The position numbers and the translations under genes were made by a program. Below, one piece after another: positions 15,703-23,556 of a stretch of DNA of 64,000 bases. Positions within the stretch are counted from its first letter, which is position 1; each line of letters opens with the position of its first letter. The DNA comes from JAHEZL01 sp964406465 (lineage in GTDB: Bacteria; Bacteroidota; Bacteroidia; Flavobacteriales_C; GCA-002722245): positions 1 to 64,000 of the forward strand of contig CAYORT010000004.1 of assembly GCA_964406465.1 (NCBI GenBank), given 5' to 3'. The notes below the pieces were generated by a model. It had not been told where the DNA came from. It saw only the letters and a list, made by a program, of their open reading frames with translations, and did no database searches.

Positions 15703-16126
15703 TCTTCCTTAGCTCAGCTGGTTAGAGTCCCGAATCTCGGGATTAATCAGAGGGGCNNNNNNNNNNNNNNNNNNNNNNNNNNNNNNNNNNNNNNNNNNNN
15801 NNNNNNNNNNNNNNNNNNNNNNNNNNNNNNNNNNNNNNNNNNNNNNNNNNNNNNNNTTCTTCCTTAGCTCAGCTGGTTAGAGTCCCGAATCTCGGGATTA
15901 ATCAGAGGGGCACTTGGTTAAGTCCAAGAGGGATAATAGAATATTTTCTTCCTTAGCTCAGCTGGTTAGAGTCCCGAATCTCGGGATTAATCAGAGGGGC
16001 ACTTGGTTAAGTCCAAGAGGGATAATAGAATATTTTCTTCCTTAGCTCAGCTGGTTAGAGTCCCGAATCTCGGGATTAATCAGTGGGGTACTTGGTTAAG
16101 TCCAAGAGGGAATTTTAATGATACTT
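15703..16126 (+). repeat. Tandem array of tRNA-Asn-derived repeats with altered anticodon arm
   Basis: Copies begin at 15703 (cut by the N run), 15858, 15947 and 16036, with spacing 89, 89 and 91 bases up to the intact tRNA at 16127. Each keeps the tRNA acceptor and D-arm 5' half exactly, but GCATCTGACTG is replaced by GTCCCGAATCTCGGGA. This removes the anticodon loop and inserts a perfect TCCCGA-ATC-TCGGGA hairpin. The 3' half is also changed: the T-loop lacks one C (GGTTAAGTCC) and the acceptor 3' strand ends AGGGATAAT rather than AGGGAGAG. These copies cannot act as normal tRNAs. The last array copy shows extra substitutions (GTGGGGTAC). No ORF here is credible. Confidence 0.9.
15757..15856. 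other. Assembly gap (100 N)
   Basis: Exactly 100 unknown bases, the usual placeholder for a scaffold gap of unknown size. It falls inside the repeat array, so the true number of copies and any gene between them are unknown. Confidence 0.98.
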
Positions 16127-16200
16127 TCTTCCTTAGCTCAGCTGGTTAGAGCATCTGACTGTTAATCAGAGGGTCCTTGGTTCAAGTCCAAGAGGGAGAG
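16127..16200 (+). tRNA. tRNA-Asn (anticodon GTT)
   Basis: A full 74-base cloverleaf: acceptor TCTTCCT (16127-16133) pairs with AGGGAGA (16193-16199) with one T-G wobble; D-stem GCTC/GAGC; anticodon stem TCTGA/TCAGA with loop CTGTTAA and anticodon GTT at 16161-16163; T-arm CTTGG-TTCAAGT-CCAAG; discriminator G16200. CCA is not encoded (GCA follows). It is the only copy in the window with an intact anticodon arm. Confidence 0.97.
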
Positions 16201-16203
16201 CAG

Positions 16204-16237
16204 AAGTCCTTTCAAGTAAAATTGAAAGGACTTTTTT
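16204..16237 (+). terminator. Terminator of tRNA-Asn
   Basis: AAGTCCTTTCAA (16204-16215) pairs perfectly with TTGAAAGGACTT (16222-16233) around a 6-base loop, followed by TTTT. An identical copy follows the chimeric tRNA at 16626-16659. Confidence 0.9.
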
Positions 16238-16244
16238 GTTTTAC

Positions 16245-16553
16245 ATGACCTACTATATCTACATACTTTATTCCGCTACTTCTGATAAATTTTATGTTGG
16301 TCAAACTAATGATGTATCTCGTCGTTTATTTGAACACAATAATCCAGTAAGAAGCACCTATACATCAAAGCATCTGCCTTGGGAACTAGCTTGTTCTTTC
16401 CCCGTGGGTGAAGAAAGGACAAACGCACTAAAAGTGGAGAAATATATTAAAAAACAAAAGAGCAGAAATTACATTAAACAGTTGATTTCATCAGAGGATC
16501 ATAGAAAAAGATTGATATCAATTGCTTTAAAATCAAATAATTTTCTTCCTTAG
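16245..16553 (+). CDS. Small GIY-YIG endonuclease-domain protein
   Basis: A 102-aa single-domain GIY-YIG protein: MTYYIYIL and FYVGQTND give the GIY/YIG strands, Arg26-Arg27 in DVSRRLFEHN is the conserved arginine region, and Glu65 in ALKVEKYIKK is the expected metal-binding Glu. The family cuts DNA in repair enzymes, homing endonucleases and mobile elements. ATG 16245 is the likely start; the frame also has a TTG at 16236 inside the terminator T-run. The gene starts 8 bases after the tRNA terminator and its last residues (NNFLP) and stop TAG are encoded by the 5' end of a chimeric tRNA copy. It is thus embedded between two tRNA-derived units. A homing or transposition role is inferred, not shown. 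Confidence 0.85.
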   Translation: MTYYIYILYSATSDKFYVGQTNDVSRRLFEHNNPVRSTYTSKHLPWELACSFPVGEERTNALKVEKYIKKQKSRNYIKQLISSEDHRKRLISIALKSNNFLP

Positions 16554-16622
16554 CTCAGCTGGTTAGAGTCCCGAATCTCGGGATTAATCAGAGGGTCCTT
16601 GGTTCAAGTCCAAGAGGGAGAG
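16544..16622 (+). pseudogene. Chimeric tRNA-Asn copy with palindrome in the anticodon arm
   Basis: A 79-base copy whose acceptor, D-arm, T-arm and discriminator equal those of tRNA-Asn 16127-16200, while the anticodon arm carries the same TCCCGAATCTCGGGA replacement as the array copies. It is therefore a hybrid between the two types. No seven-base anticodon loop can form in the normal place, so it should not decode. Its first ten bases also encode the end of the GIY-YIG gene. Confidence 0.85.
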
Positions 16623-16625
16623 CAG

Positions 16626-16659
16626 AAGTCCTTTCAAGTAAAATTGAAAGGACTTTTTT
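16626..16659 (+). terminator. Second copy of the tRNA-Asn terminator
   Basis: Same 12-bp stem, loop and T-run as 16204-16237. The identity extends from the tRNA 3' half through TTTGTTT, showing that the whole tRNA 3' part plus terminator was duplicated around the GIY-YIG gene. Confidence 0.88.
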
Positions 16660-16693
16660 GTTTATACACTATCTTCGCCTAAAATTTCAATCT

Positions 16694-18139
16694 GTGATCA
16701 CCAGGAAAAACATATACATTTTTAGCGCTATTCTCTTTGTGATTACTGCCTACTTCTCTCAGGGCTTCAATCAATATGATGAACATACACAGGTGATGGA
16801 GTTTGGTGGATTTAAGTTGGGATTGGTTAACGAGAGTAATTTATCGTGGGAATATGCTAGTAAGATGCGTCCGGCTATTCAACCGGCCATGGTGTATGGG
16901 ACTCATAAAATTCTAGGAGTGTTTGGTATTGATAGTCCGTTTGACATCGCTTTTTTTCTTCGTTTGTTTAGTGCTGCCTTGTCGTTTTTAAGTATTCATT
17001 TGCTTATTGCCGCATTTTACGACAGAATAAAAAGCGAAAAACTAAAACTTGCCTTTGTTGCTTTGTCTTTTTTGTTGTGGTTCTCGGTGTTTAATAGTGT
17101 TAGATTTTCTTCTGAAAATATGGCCGGACGAACTTTCGTGATTGCCTTTGCCCTGTTCTTTATTTGGAAGAATCCTTCTCGATTGCAGTATTTTTTCCTG
17201 GGAACTATGTTGGGCTTGTCTTTTCTTTTTCGTTACCAAAATGCATTTCTGATGGTTGGATGGTTGGCGTGGCTCCTCTTCATCAACAAATCTAAGTTTA
17301 TTGATTTGTTGCTCGTAGGCTTAGGAATTTTTTTGATGTTTGGCGCTGGAGTGCTTATAGATAAATGGTTTTATGGCGAATGGGTGTTGAGTACATGGAA
17401 GTATTTTGAAGAGAATATTCTACTCGATAAAATGTCGGGATTCGGTATCGACCCTTGGTACTACTACATTGTGCAAATTTTTAATGTAGGTATTCCTCCG
17501 TTTAGTTTATTCTATATAGTGCCTTTTATAGTCCTAGTGATATATCGTTGGAAAGACGCATTGGTATGGACAATTTTGCCTTTTTTATTGATTCATTTTT
17601 ATATCGGACACAAAGAATTGCGCTTTTTATTTCCGGCCGTGGGCTTCTTGCCACTTGTGATCGTACTTGTACTTGAGTTTGTGAATGGCAAATGGCCGAG
17701 TTTGATGATTAGCAAAGCATTCAAGTTGTTTGTGGTATTGTTCTGGATTCAGAATATGGCTTTTACTCTTATTGTGGCCTTTAAATCTGCCGATGCTCAA
17801 GTGCCATTGTACAAGGAATTGTATTACAAATACGATAGACCAGTGATTCTTTATTATAAAGAGCACAATCCATATATGCGCGGAATGCCAGTTTTTTATT
17901 ATAGGAAAGACAATGTTGTTTTGCGTGAAATTAAATCATTGGATGAGATAAAAACTTGTGCAGATACTACAGTGCTTTTTGCTACAACTAATTTTGAAGA
18001 CGGAAAACTTGTGCGGAAAACGAATGAACTCATTTACTCGGGAATTCCCGATTGGGTAAAAGTTTTCAATGTTTTTAATTGGGTAGATAGAACGCCTTTT
18101 TGGAAGGTTTATGAAATTAGAAATAAGATAGCCAGGTGA
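16694..18139 (+). CDS. GT22-like membrane mannosyltransferase
   Basis: A 481-aa integral membrane protein with about ten hydrophobic helices and a short polar tail. The first loop holds YDEHTQVMEFGGFKLG...WEYASKMRPAIQP, which matches the loop of GT22 (Alg9/PIG-B type) enzymes where the acidic pair is catalytic. These transfer sugars from polyprenyl-phosphate donors on the outer face of the inner membrane. I chose GTG 16694 because TTG 16658 lies in the preceding terminator T-run. The stop overlaps the next start (TGATG), so the two glycosyltransferases are translationally coupled. Probable role: glycan or lipoglycan assembly. Confidence 0.75.
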   Translation: MITRKNIYIFSAILFVITAYFSQGFNQYDEHTQVMEFGGFKLGLVNESNLSWEYASKMRPAIQPAMVYGTHKILGVFGIDSPFDIAFFLRLFSAALSFLSIHLLIAAFYDRIKSEKLKLAFVALSFLLWFSVFNSVRFSSENMAGRTFVIAFALFFIWKNPSRLQYFFLGTMLGLSFLFRYQNAFLMVGWLAWLLFINKSKFIDLLLVGLGIFLMFGAGVLIDKWFYGEWVLSTWKYFEENILLDKMSGFGIDPWYYYIVQIFNVGIPPFSLFYIVPFIVLVIYRWKDALVWTILPFLLIHFYIGHKELRFLFPAVGFLPLVIVLVLEFVNGKWPSLMISKAFKLFVVLFWIQNMAFTLIVAFKSADAQVPLYKELYYKYDRPVILYYKEHNPYMRGMPVFYYRKDNVVLREIKSLDEIKTCADTTVLFATTNFEDGKLVRKTNELIYSGIPDWVKVFNVFNWVDRTPFWKVYEIRNKIAR

Positions 18140-19536
18140 TGTTTGGAAATCAAGCTCATGCCATAATTTTTGCACTTATTTTGGTGCTAGCCTTTGTGCT
18201 TCGCTTATTTCATTTGGCAGATGAAAGTATTTGGCTAGATGAAGGAATCTCCATCGCGATGAGTAAGTTGAGTTTATCTGAAATGATTGATAAATCGGCA
18301 GTAGATTCGCTTCCTCCCTTGTATTATTCTCTATTACATTATTGGATGCTGTTGTTCGGTGATAGTGAGTTTTCTGTACGTTTTCTGTCTTTAATTTTTA
18401 GCTTGTCAACCATCGTTGCTGCTTATCAAGTCACTAAGCTTTTAATAGATGAAACTGTTGCGCTTGTTGTAGCTTTTTTACTCGCCATTTCGGTATTTCA
18501 TATTGAGTATGCGCAAGAAGCAAGAATGTATTCCTTAATTGCCTTGTTGAGCACTTTGTCGTGGTATTTCTTTCTTCAGTGGCGTGAAGAATCAAAGAAA
18601 AGGAGGATCGTATTGCTTTTTGTTATCAATGTTCTATTGCTCTATACCCATGTACTTGCGGCTTTCTTTTTACTTACACAAAACATGTATTGGTGGTTCA
18701 GTAAAGAAAAAGGGTCAATTGCAACCAAATCGTGGTTGCTGATGCAATTTTTTCTTCTTTGTTCATTTGCTCCATGGATGACAGTGTTATTTGGGCAAGC
18801 CTCTACCTGGCACAGCACAGTTTGGATGCCCTTGCCTTCTGTAAAAGAAATTTTAGGGACTGTTAGCACCTATTCGGGTTCAGTAGCTTTGGCATTGCTG
18901 TTTTGCGCTTTGATTTTAAAAGGCCTTATTTCCTTTAAGGAAGAAAAAAGGCGTGTTGTTTTTTTATTGATTTGGCTTGCTCTTCCAACATTTCTTTTGC
19001 TCCTATTTTGCTTTGTATTTAAATCCATTTATTTGCAGAAATACACCATCGCTTCTTCTGTTCCTTTTTTCATTTTGGTAGCTTATGGTTTGAAATCCGT
19101 AGTAGAGAAAAAGCACAAAATCGCAGTACTGCTTAGCGTCTCTGTGTTGTGTGCAATTAAGTTAGCGGTGTATTATGTTGAAGATAGCAAGGAGCAATGG
19201 CGAGAGGCAGTAGCATTAATAGAGAAGAAAGCTACCCAAGAAGATGTTATTCTTTTTGATGCAGCCTATTGCAGGCACAACGCCTTTAATTACTATGCAA
19301 AGCGCGCCGATTTAAATAAATTGCCCCTGCTCGATGTTCACGAAGAATTGAATGAACATAATGTGTTGAATTTAGATTCGCTTTCTATGGGCTCCAAAAG
19401 CACATGGTTGGTGTTGTCACATTCGAGAGACAAGCGTGGTTTATTAAAAAAGAAAATAGGTGAATACAAGGTTCTTTTTCACCAGAATTATATTGGAATT
19501 GAATTGTTTCAGTTGGAAAGAAAGGTAGGGCAGTAG
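18139..19536 (+). CDS. GT39/ArnT-like membrane glycosyltransferase
   Basis: A 465-aa multi-pass protein of the PMT/ArnT (GT39) fold. The first periplasmic loop has DESIWLDEGISIAMS with the acidic pair expected at the active site, followed by SLPPLYYSLLHYWMLLFGDSEFSVR cut here to its core PPLYYSLLHYW, the usual second family landmark. About eleven helices, then a roughly 110-residue extracytoplasmic C-terminal part. It uses a polyprenyl-phosphate sugar donor; acceptor unknown. ATG 18139 overlaps the stop of the GT22-like gene by one base. The pair probably modifies the same glycan or protein. Confidence 0.82.
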   Translation: MFGNQAHAIIFALILVLAFVLRLFHLADESIWLDEGISIAMSKLSLSEMIDKSAVDSLPPLYYSLLHYWMLLFGDSEFSVRFLSLIFSLSTIVAAYQVTKLLIDETVALVVAFLLAISVFHIEYAQEARMYSLIALLSTLSWYFFLQWREESKKRRIVLLFVINVLLLYTHVLAAFFLLTQNMYWWFSKEKGSIATKSWLLMQFFLLCSFAPWMTVLFGQASTWHSTVWMPLPSVKEILGTVSTYSGSVALALLFCALILKGLISFKEEKRRVVFLLIWLALPTFLLLLFCFVFKSIYLQKYTIASSVPFFILVAYGLKSVVEKKHKIAVLLSVSVLCAIKLAVYYVEDSKEQWREAVALIEKKATQEDVILFDAAYCRHNAFNYYAKRADLNKLPLLDVHEELNEHNVLNLDSLSMGSKSTWLVLSHSRDKRGLLKKKIGEYKVLFHQNYIGIELFQLERKVGQ

Positions 19537-19562
19537 TTCCTTTGTTTGACTAAAGCGCATAA

Positions 19563-19593
19563 AAAAACCTCTGACGATTCATCAGAGGTTTTT
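19563..19593. terminator. Bidirectional terminator between GT39 and atpG
   Basis: AAAAACCTCTGA (19563-19574) pairs perfectly with TCAGAGGTTTTT (19582-19593) around a 7-base loop. T-runs on both strands serve the convergent genes on either side. Confidence 0.9.
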
Positions 19594-19610
19594 CTTTATG
19601 CTTTTCTTTC

Positions 19611-20489
19611 TTAGTTATTCAATGCTTCAGCTCCACCCACAATTTCCAAGATTTCATTGGTAATAGCAGCCTGACGAGCTTTGTTGTATTGTAAAGTAAG
19701 ATCACGAGCCATTGTTTTAGCGTTGTCGGTTGCTTTATGCATTGCCGTCATACGCGCTCCATGCTCACCAGCATTTGAATCTAACAATGCTTTGTAAAAC
19801 TGCGTTTTCAAAGATTTAGGAATCAAATTGATGATGATTTCTTCTTTATTTGGATCGAAAATATAATCGTTGTTGTTTGCTTTTCCTTCATTAGCTGCGC
19901 TAGGAGCAATAGGCAAAAACAATTCGTTGTTCACGATTTGAGTAGCAGCATTTTTGAAGCTGTTGTATATCAAACGAACCTCATCATATTTACCGTCGGC
20001 GAAGTAATTCATAACCTCTTGAGCGATAGCAGATGAATTTTCGAAATTTAACGCATTAAAAATTTCAGTGTGAGCAACAGCTACTTTAGCACGACTTTTA
20101 AAGTACTCAGCAGCTTTTTTTCCAATTGCTAAAACTTCAACGTTACCTTGAGCATTCAATTCGGCGTAATCAGTTTTCAATAAATTGGTTGTAAGTTTCA
20201 AGATGTTTGAGTTGAAACCACCACACAATCCACGGTTTGATGTAACTGGAATTAGCAATACTCTTTTTACCGGACGAGCTTTAGAAAAAACACCACCTTC
20301 AATTTCTTCTACGTTAGAAGAAACATTAGATAAAATTTCTTGCAGTTTTTCAGCATAAGGTCTCATTTGCGTGATAGCATCTTGAGCTCTTTTCAACTTT
20401 GCAGCCGATACCATTTTCATGGCGCTAGTAATCTGCATCGTTGATTTTACCGATGTAATTCTGCTTCTTGTTTCCTTTAAGTTAGCCAT
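19611..20489 (-). CDS. atpG: ATP synthase F1 gamma subunit
   Basis: Central rotor shaft of F1; 292 aa. The N-terminal helix begins MANLKETRSRITSVKSTMQI and the C-terminal helix has GARMTAMHKATDNAKTM and YNKARQAAITNEILEIVGGA, the conserved ends that form the coiled coil. RGLCGGFN lies in the middle. It is the last gene of the ATP synthase operon, followed directly by a terminator. A repeat-bearing 92-base spacer separates it from atpA. Confidence 0.97.
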   Translation of the reverse strand: MANLKETRSRITSVKSTMQITSAMKMVSAAKLKRAQDAITQMRPYAEKLQEILSNVSSNVEEIEGGVFSKARPVKRVLLIPVTSNRGLCGGFNSNILKLTTNLLKTDYAELNAQGNVEVLAIGKKAAEYFKSRAKVAVAHTEIFNALNFENSSAIAQEVMNYFADGKYDEVRLIYNSFKNAATQIVNNELFLPIAPSAANEGKANNNDYIFDPNKEEIIINLIPKSLKTQFYKALLDSNAGEHGARMTAMHKATDNAKTMARDLTLQYNKARQAAITNEILEIVGGAEALNN

Positions 20490-20496
20490 ATAATAT

Positions 20497-20573
20497 GTTC
20501 AAAGTTCAAGGTTCAAAGTTCAATGTTTTTGTACAATGCTAACATTGAACAAAAAACATTGAACATTAAACGC
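20497..20573. repeat. TTCAAAG/GTTCAATG repeat cluster in the atpA-atpG spacer
   Basis: Several direct units of the form GTTCAAAGTTCAA(G/T)G at 20497-20526 are followed by inverted units AACATTGAAC at 20541-20550 and 20555-20564. GTTCAATGTT (20518-20527) can pair with either. Such TTCAAA-type repeats are spread in intergenic DNA of many Bacteroidota; a weaker relative lies at 45435-45465. Confidence 0.8.
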
Positions 20574-20581
20574 TTTTTATA

Positions 20582-22159
20582 TTATGCGAATTTTTCAGCT
20601 AATTGTTTAGCAACTGTAGTCATCGTTTCAACCGCCTCATCAGTTAATTTTCCTGCTTTGATTGAGTTTAAAACATCTTTGTGAGTTGCTTCCAAAATAC
20701 CTAGGTATTCTACTTCGAATTCTTTCACTTTATTCACCGGAACTTTCGACAACAAACCATTTGTTCCCGCGAAGATGATAGCAGCTTGTTTTTCTACTGT
20801 CATTGGAGAGTTTTGTGCTTGTTTCAAAATTTCCACGTTACGCGCACCTTTGTCGATTACCCCTTTAGTAGTAGCATCTAAGTCAGAACCAAATTTCGCA
20901 AACGCTTCTAACTCGCGGTATTGAGCTTGGTCTAATTTTAATGTACCAGAGATTTTTTTCATCGATTTGATTTGCGCGTTACCACCTACACGAGATACAG
21001 AGATACCTACGTTGATAGCCGGACGAACACCTGCGTTGAACAAGTTAGATTCCAAGAATATCTGTCCGTCGGTAATCGAAATTACGTTAGTAGGAATATA
21101 AGCAGAAACGTCACCCGCTTGTGTTTCAATGATTGGCAAAGCTGTTAATGATCCACCACCTTTCACGATACCTTTGATAGAATCTGGAAGGTCGTTCATG
21201 CTTGCAGCGATAGAATCAGATGCATTTATTTTTGCCGCTCTTTCTAATAATCTTGAGTGTAAGTAGAATACGTCACCAGGGTAAGCCTCACGGCCCGGTG
21301 GTCTTCTCAATAATAGAGATACCTCACGGTAAGCAACTGCTTGTTTTGATAAGTCATCAAATACAATCAATGCAGGTCTTCCAGAGTCACGGAAATACTC
21401 TCCAATTGCCGCACCAGTAAATGGAGCGTAGAATTGCATTGGAGCAGGATCAGAAGCAGTTGCAGCTACGATTACTGTGTAAGCCATTGCACCGGCATCC
21501 TCTAAAGTTTTTAATGTATTGGCAACGGTAGAACCTTTTTGTCCGATTGCCACATAGATACAAAATACAGGTTGACCTGCATCGTAAAATTCTTTTTGGT
21601 TGATGATGGTGTCAATCGCAACCGTTGTTTTACCAGTTTGACGGTCACCAATGATCAACTCACGCTGACCTCTACCAACAGGAATCATTGCGTCGATCGC
21701 TTTGATACCAGTTTGCATTGGCTCATTAACTGGCTGACGGTAAATTACCCCTGGAGCTTTTCTCTCCAATGGCATTTCGTAAAGTTGTCCGGTGATCGGA
21801 CCTTTACCATCAATTGGTTCACCTAAGGTGTTTACAACTCTACCAACGATACCTTCACCTGCTTTAACAGAGGCAATTTTACCGGTACGTTTTACTGTAG
21901 CGCCTTCTTTTATGCCTTTAGAAGAACCTAACAATACTAAACCAACGTTGTCTTCTTCAAGGTTTAATACGATAGATTGCAATCCATTTTCAAATTCTAC
22001 TAATTCTCCCGCTTGTACATTGTTAAGGCCGTAAACACGTGCAATACCGTCACCGATTTGCAACACTGTTCCTACCTCGTCAAGGTCAGCTTGAGATTTG
22101 AGTCCCGACAATTGTTGTCTTAAAATTGCCGATACTTCTGCTGGTTTAACTTCTGCCAT
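20582..22159 (-). CDS. atpA: ATP synthase F1 alpha subunit
   Basis: Non-catalytic nucleotide-binding subunit of F1; 525 aa, the normal length. The P-loop is GDRQTGKTTVA (about residue 170), with VFDDLSKQAVAYREVSLLLRRPPGREAY cut here to LLLRRPPGREAYPGD, the family signature, and GGSLTALPIIETQAGD further on. It sits between atpH and atpG. The beta and epsilon genes are not in this cluster; in Bacteroidota they are normally encoded elsewhere. Confidence 0.98.
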   Translation of the reverse strand: MAEVKPAEVSAILRQQLSGLKSQADLDEVGTVLQIGDGIARVYGLNNVQAGELVEFENGLQSIVLNLEEDNVGLVLLGSSKGIKEGATVKRTGKIASVKAGEGIVGRVVNTLGEPIDGKGPITGQLYEMPLERKAPGVIYRQPVNEPMQTGIKAIDAMIPVGRGQRELIIGDRQTGKTTVAIDTIINQKEFYDAGQPVFCIYVAIGQKGSTVANTLKTLEDAGAMAYTVIVAATASDPAPMQFYAPFTGAAIGEYFRDSGRPALIVFDDLSKQAVAYREVSLLLRRPPGREAYPGDVFYLHSRLLERAAKINASDSIAASMNDLPDSIKGIVKGGGSLTALPIIETQAGDVSAYIPTNVISITDGQIFLESNLFNAGVRPAINVGISVSRVGGNAQIKSMKKISGTLKLDQAQYRELEAFAKFGSDLDATTKGVIDKGARNVEILKQAQNSPMTVEKQAAIIFAGTNGLLSKVPVNKVKEFEVEYLGILEATHKDVLNSIKAGKLTDEAVETMTTVAKQLAEKFA

Positions 22160-22186
22160 TTTGCTCTTTTTTATAAAAAGGTTTAA

Positions 22187-22741
22187 TTAAAAATCTGCTA
22201 CGTAAGGGTTGTCGCTGAAATTTCTTCTTAGTTTTTCAAGCTTTGTTTTAATGCTCGCATCCAATTGCTTGTCGCCAACTTTTAAAATAAAACCACCGAT
22301 TAACTTAGCGTCATGTTCTTCAACAATTTCCACTTCGCTGTTGTAAGTTTTCTTTACAATTTCACTAACTTTTTTCTTAACGTTTTCGCCTACGCCATTT
22401 ACCGAACGAATGATTGTTCTAAGTACATTTTTATGAGCGTAGTATTGATCGATAAAAGAAGTAGCTACATCTTTTAAGATAGCTTCTCTTCTTTTGTGTG
22501 CAATAACGATCAAGAAATTGCTGCTAATGGCACTTACTTTATCGGCGAATATTGCTTTAAGAATTTTCTCTTTTGCGTCGGCTTTAACTACCGGACTTTG
22601 CAATAGGGTAACAAAATCGCGTGAGTCTTGGCACACCGACTGAATCAACTTCATGTCGGCAAATACTTTTTCTAACTCACCTTTTTCCAAAGAAAGTTCG
22701 ATTAAAGATTTAGCGTATCTTGATGCTGCTCTAGATTGCAT
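22187..22741 (-). CDS. atpH: ATP synthase F1 delta subunit
   Basis: Peripheral-stalk subunit joining F1 to subunit b; 184 aa. It begins MQSRAASRYAKSLIELSLEKG and ends with the conserved IVEEHDAKLIGGFILKVGDKQLDAS-type region, of which LIGGFILKVGDKQLDASI is the clearest part. It follows atpF after 3 bases and precedes atpA by 27, consistent with tight coupling. Confidence 0.95.
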   Translation of the reverse strand: MQSRAASRYAKSLIELSLEKGELEKVFADMKLIQSVCQDSRDFVTLLQSPVVKADAKEKILKAIFADKVSAISSNFLIVIAHKRREAILKDVATSFIDQYYAHKNVLRTIIRSVNGVGENVKKKVSEIVKKTYNSEVEIVEEHDAKLIGGFILKVGDKQLDASIKTKLEKLRRNFSDNPYVADF

Positions 22742-22744
22742 AAA

Positions 22745-23245
22745 TTAATTAAGGTTTACGTCTTCAACAAGGTTGTCTACCAATGCTTGTTGTTTGTTTT
22801 TATCAGCTAATTCAGCTTTCAAAATTTTCTCAGCAATCTCGATTGAAAGTGTAGCAACCTGATTCTTCAATTCAGTAACAGCTCTCATTTTTTCATTTTC
22901 AATGCTTTTTCTAGCATCTTCAATTAATCTAGCGCCTTCTTTTTTAGCTTTATCGTGAGCTTCAAGGATGATAGCTTCTTTAGCTGCACGAGCTTCTTTA
23001 AGCATATTGTCTCTTTCGTCGCGTGCTGCTTTCAAAAGGTTTTCGTTTTCTGCTTTTAATTCGGCCATTTTAGCTTCTGCAGCCTTAGCACCTTCTAATG
23101 CACCTTCAATTTTTTGCTCTCTTTCATTTACAGCAGTAAGAATTGGTTTCCATGCAAATCTTCTTAACAAGATTACCAATCCTAAAAACAACACAGTTTG
23201 CCAGATAAACAAGCCGGTTGAAAATTCTCCTAATAATGTTTCCAT
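22745..23245 (-). CDS. atpF: ATP synthase Fo subunit b
   Basis: Membrane-anchored peripheral stalk; 166 aa. One hydrophobic helix near residues 10-28 (GLFIWQTVLFLGLVILL) is followed by a long charged, alanine-rich coiled coil (AAKEAIILEAHDKAKKEGA). The length is normal. The order b, delta, alpha, gamma is the usual one. Confidence 0.95.
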   Translation of the reverse strand: METLLGEFSTGLFIWQTVLFLGLVILLRRFAWKPILTAVNEREQKIEGALEGAKAAEAKMAELKAENENLLKAARDERDNMLKEARAAKEAIILEAHDKAKKEGARLIEDARKSIENEKMRAVTELKNQVATLSIEIAEKILKAELADKNKQQALVDNLVEDVNLN

Positions 23246-23327
23246 ATATGATTCTTTAAAATACTTTCAATTAGAATTATTGCCCAAATCGAAACCAACC
23301 GTTTCGACTTGGGAATAATAGGATAAA

Positions 23328-23519
23328 TTAAGCTGCGAAAAGAGCTGCGAAACCGATGCCCTCGATTAACGCTGCTGCAATCAACATAGCTGTTTGGATT
23401 TTGTTAGCAGCTTCAGGTTGTCTTGCGATACCTTCCATTGCTTTACCTCCGATTTGTCCGATACCTAATCCAGCGCCGATTACGATTAACCCTGCACCTA
23501 CGATGTTTGGAATTGCCAT
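23328..23519 (-). CDS. atpE: ATP synthase Fo subunit c
   Basis: Proteolipid of the rotor ring; 63 aa, two helices. Helix 1 is Gly-rich (GAGLIVIGAGLGIGQIGGKA), the polar loop is ARQPEA and helix 2 holds the ion-carrying Glu in AALIEGIGFAALF. The residues around this Glu fit the proton-type pattern rather than the known sodium type; that is an inference. It lies between atpB and atpF. Confidence 0.96.
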   Translation of the reverse strand: MAIPNIVGAGLIVIGAGLGIGQIGGKAMEGIARQPEAANKIQTAMLIAAALIEGIGFAALFAA

Positions 23520-23556
23520 AAAATATATAATTAAAATTAAACTACTTATTTACTTA

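Noticed and set aside
15637..15756. ORF crossing the first tRNA-like copy into the N run
   Set aside because: It is a translation of tRNA-derived sequence and unknown bases; no coding signal.
15703..16126. CRISPR array
   Set aside because: Units are about 89 bases and whole units repeat with no unique spacers; they match tRNA-Asn, and no cas genes are near.
15858..16126. Extra functional tRNA genes
   Set aside because: The anticodon loop is absent, the T-loop is one base short and the acceptor 3' strand no longer pairs fully.
23328..23519. Sodium-type c-ring because of a Gln in helix 1
   Set aside because: The Gln is offset from the position of the known sodium-ring Gln when the loop is aligned, and the residues after the Glu do not fit.
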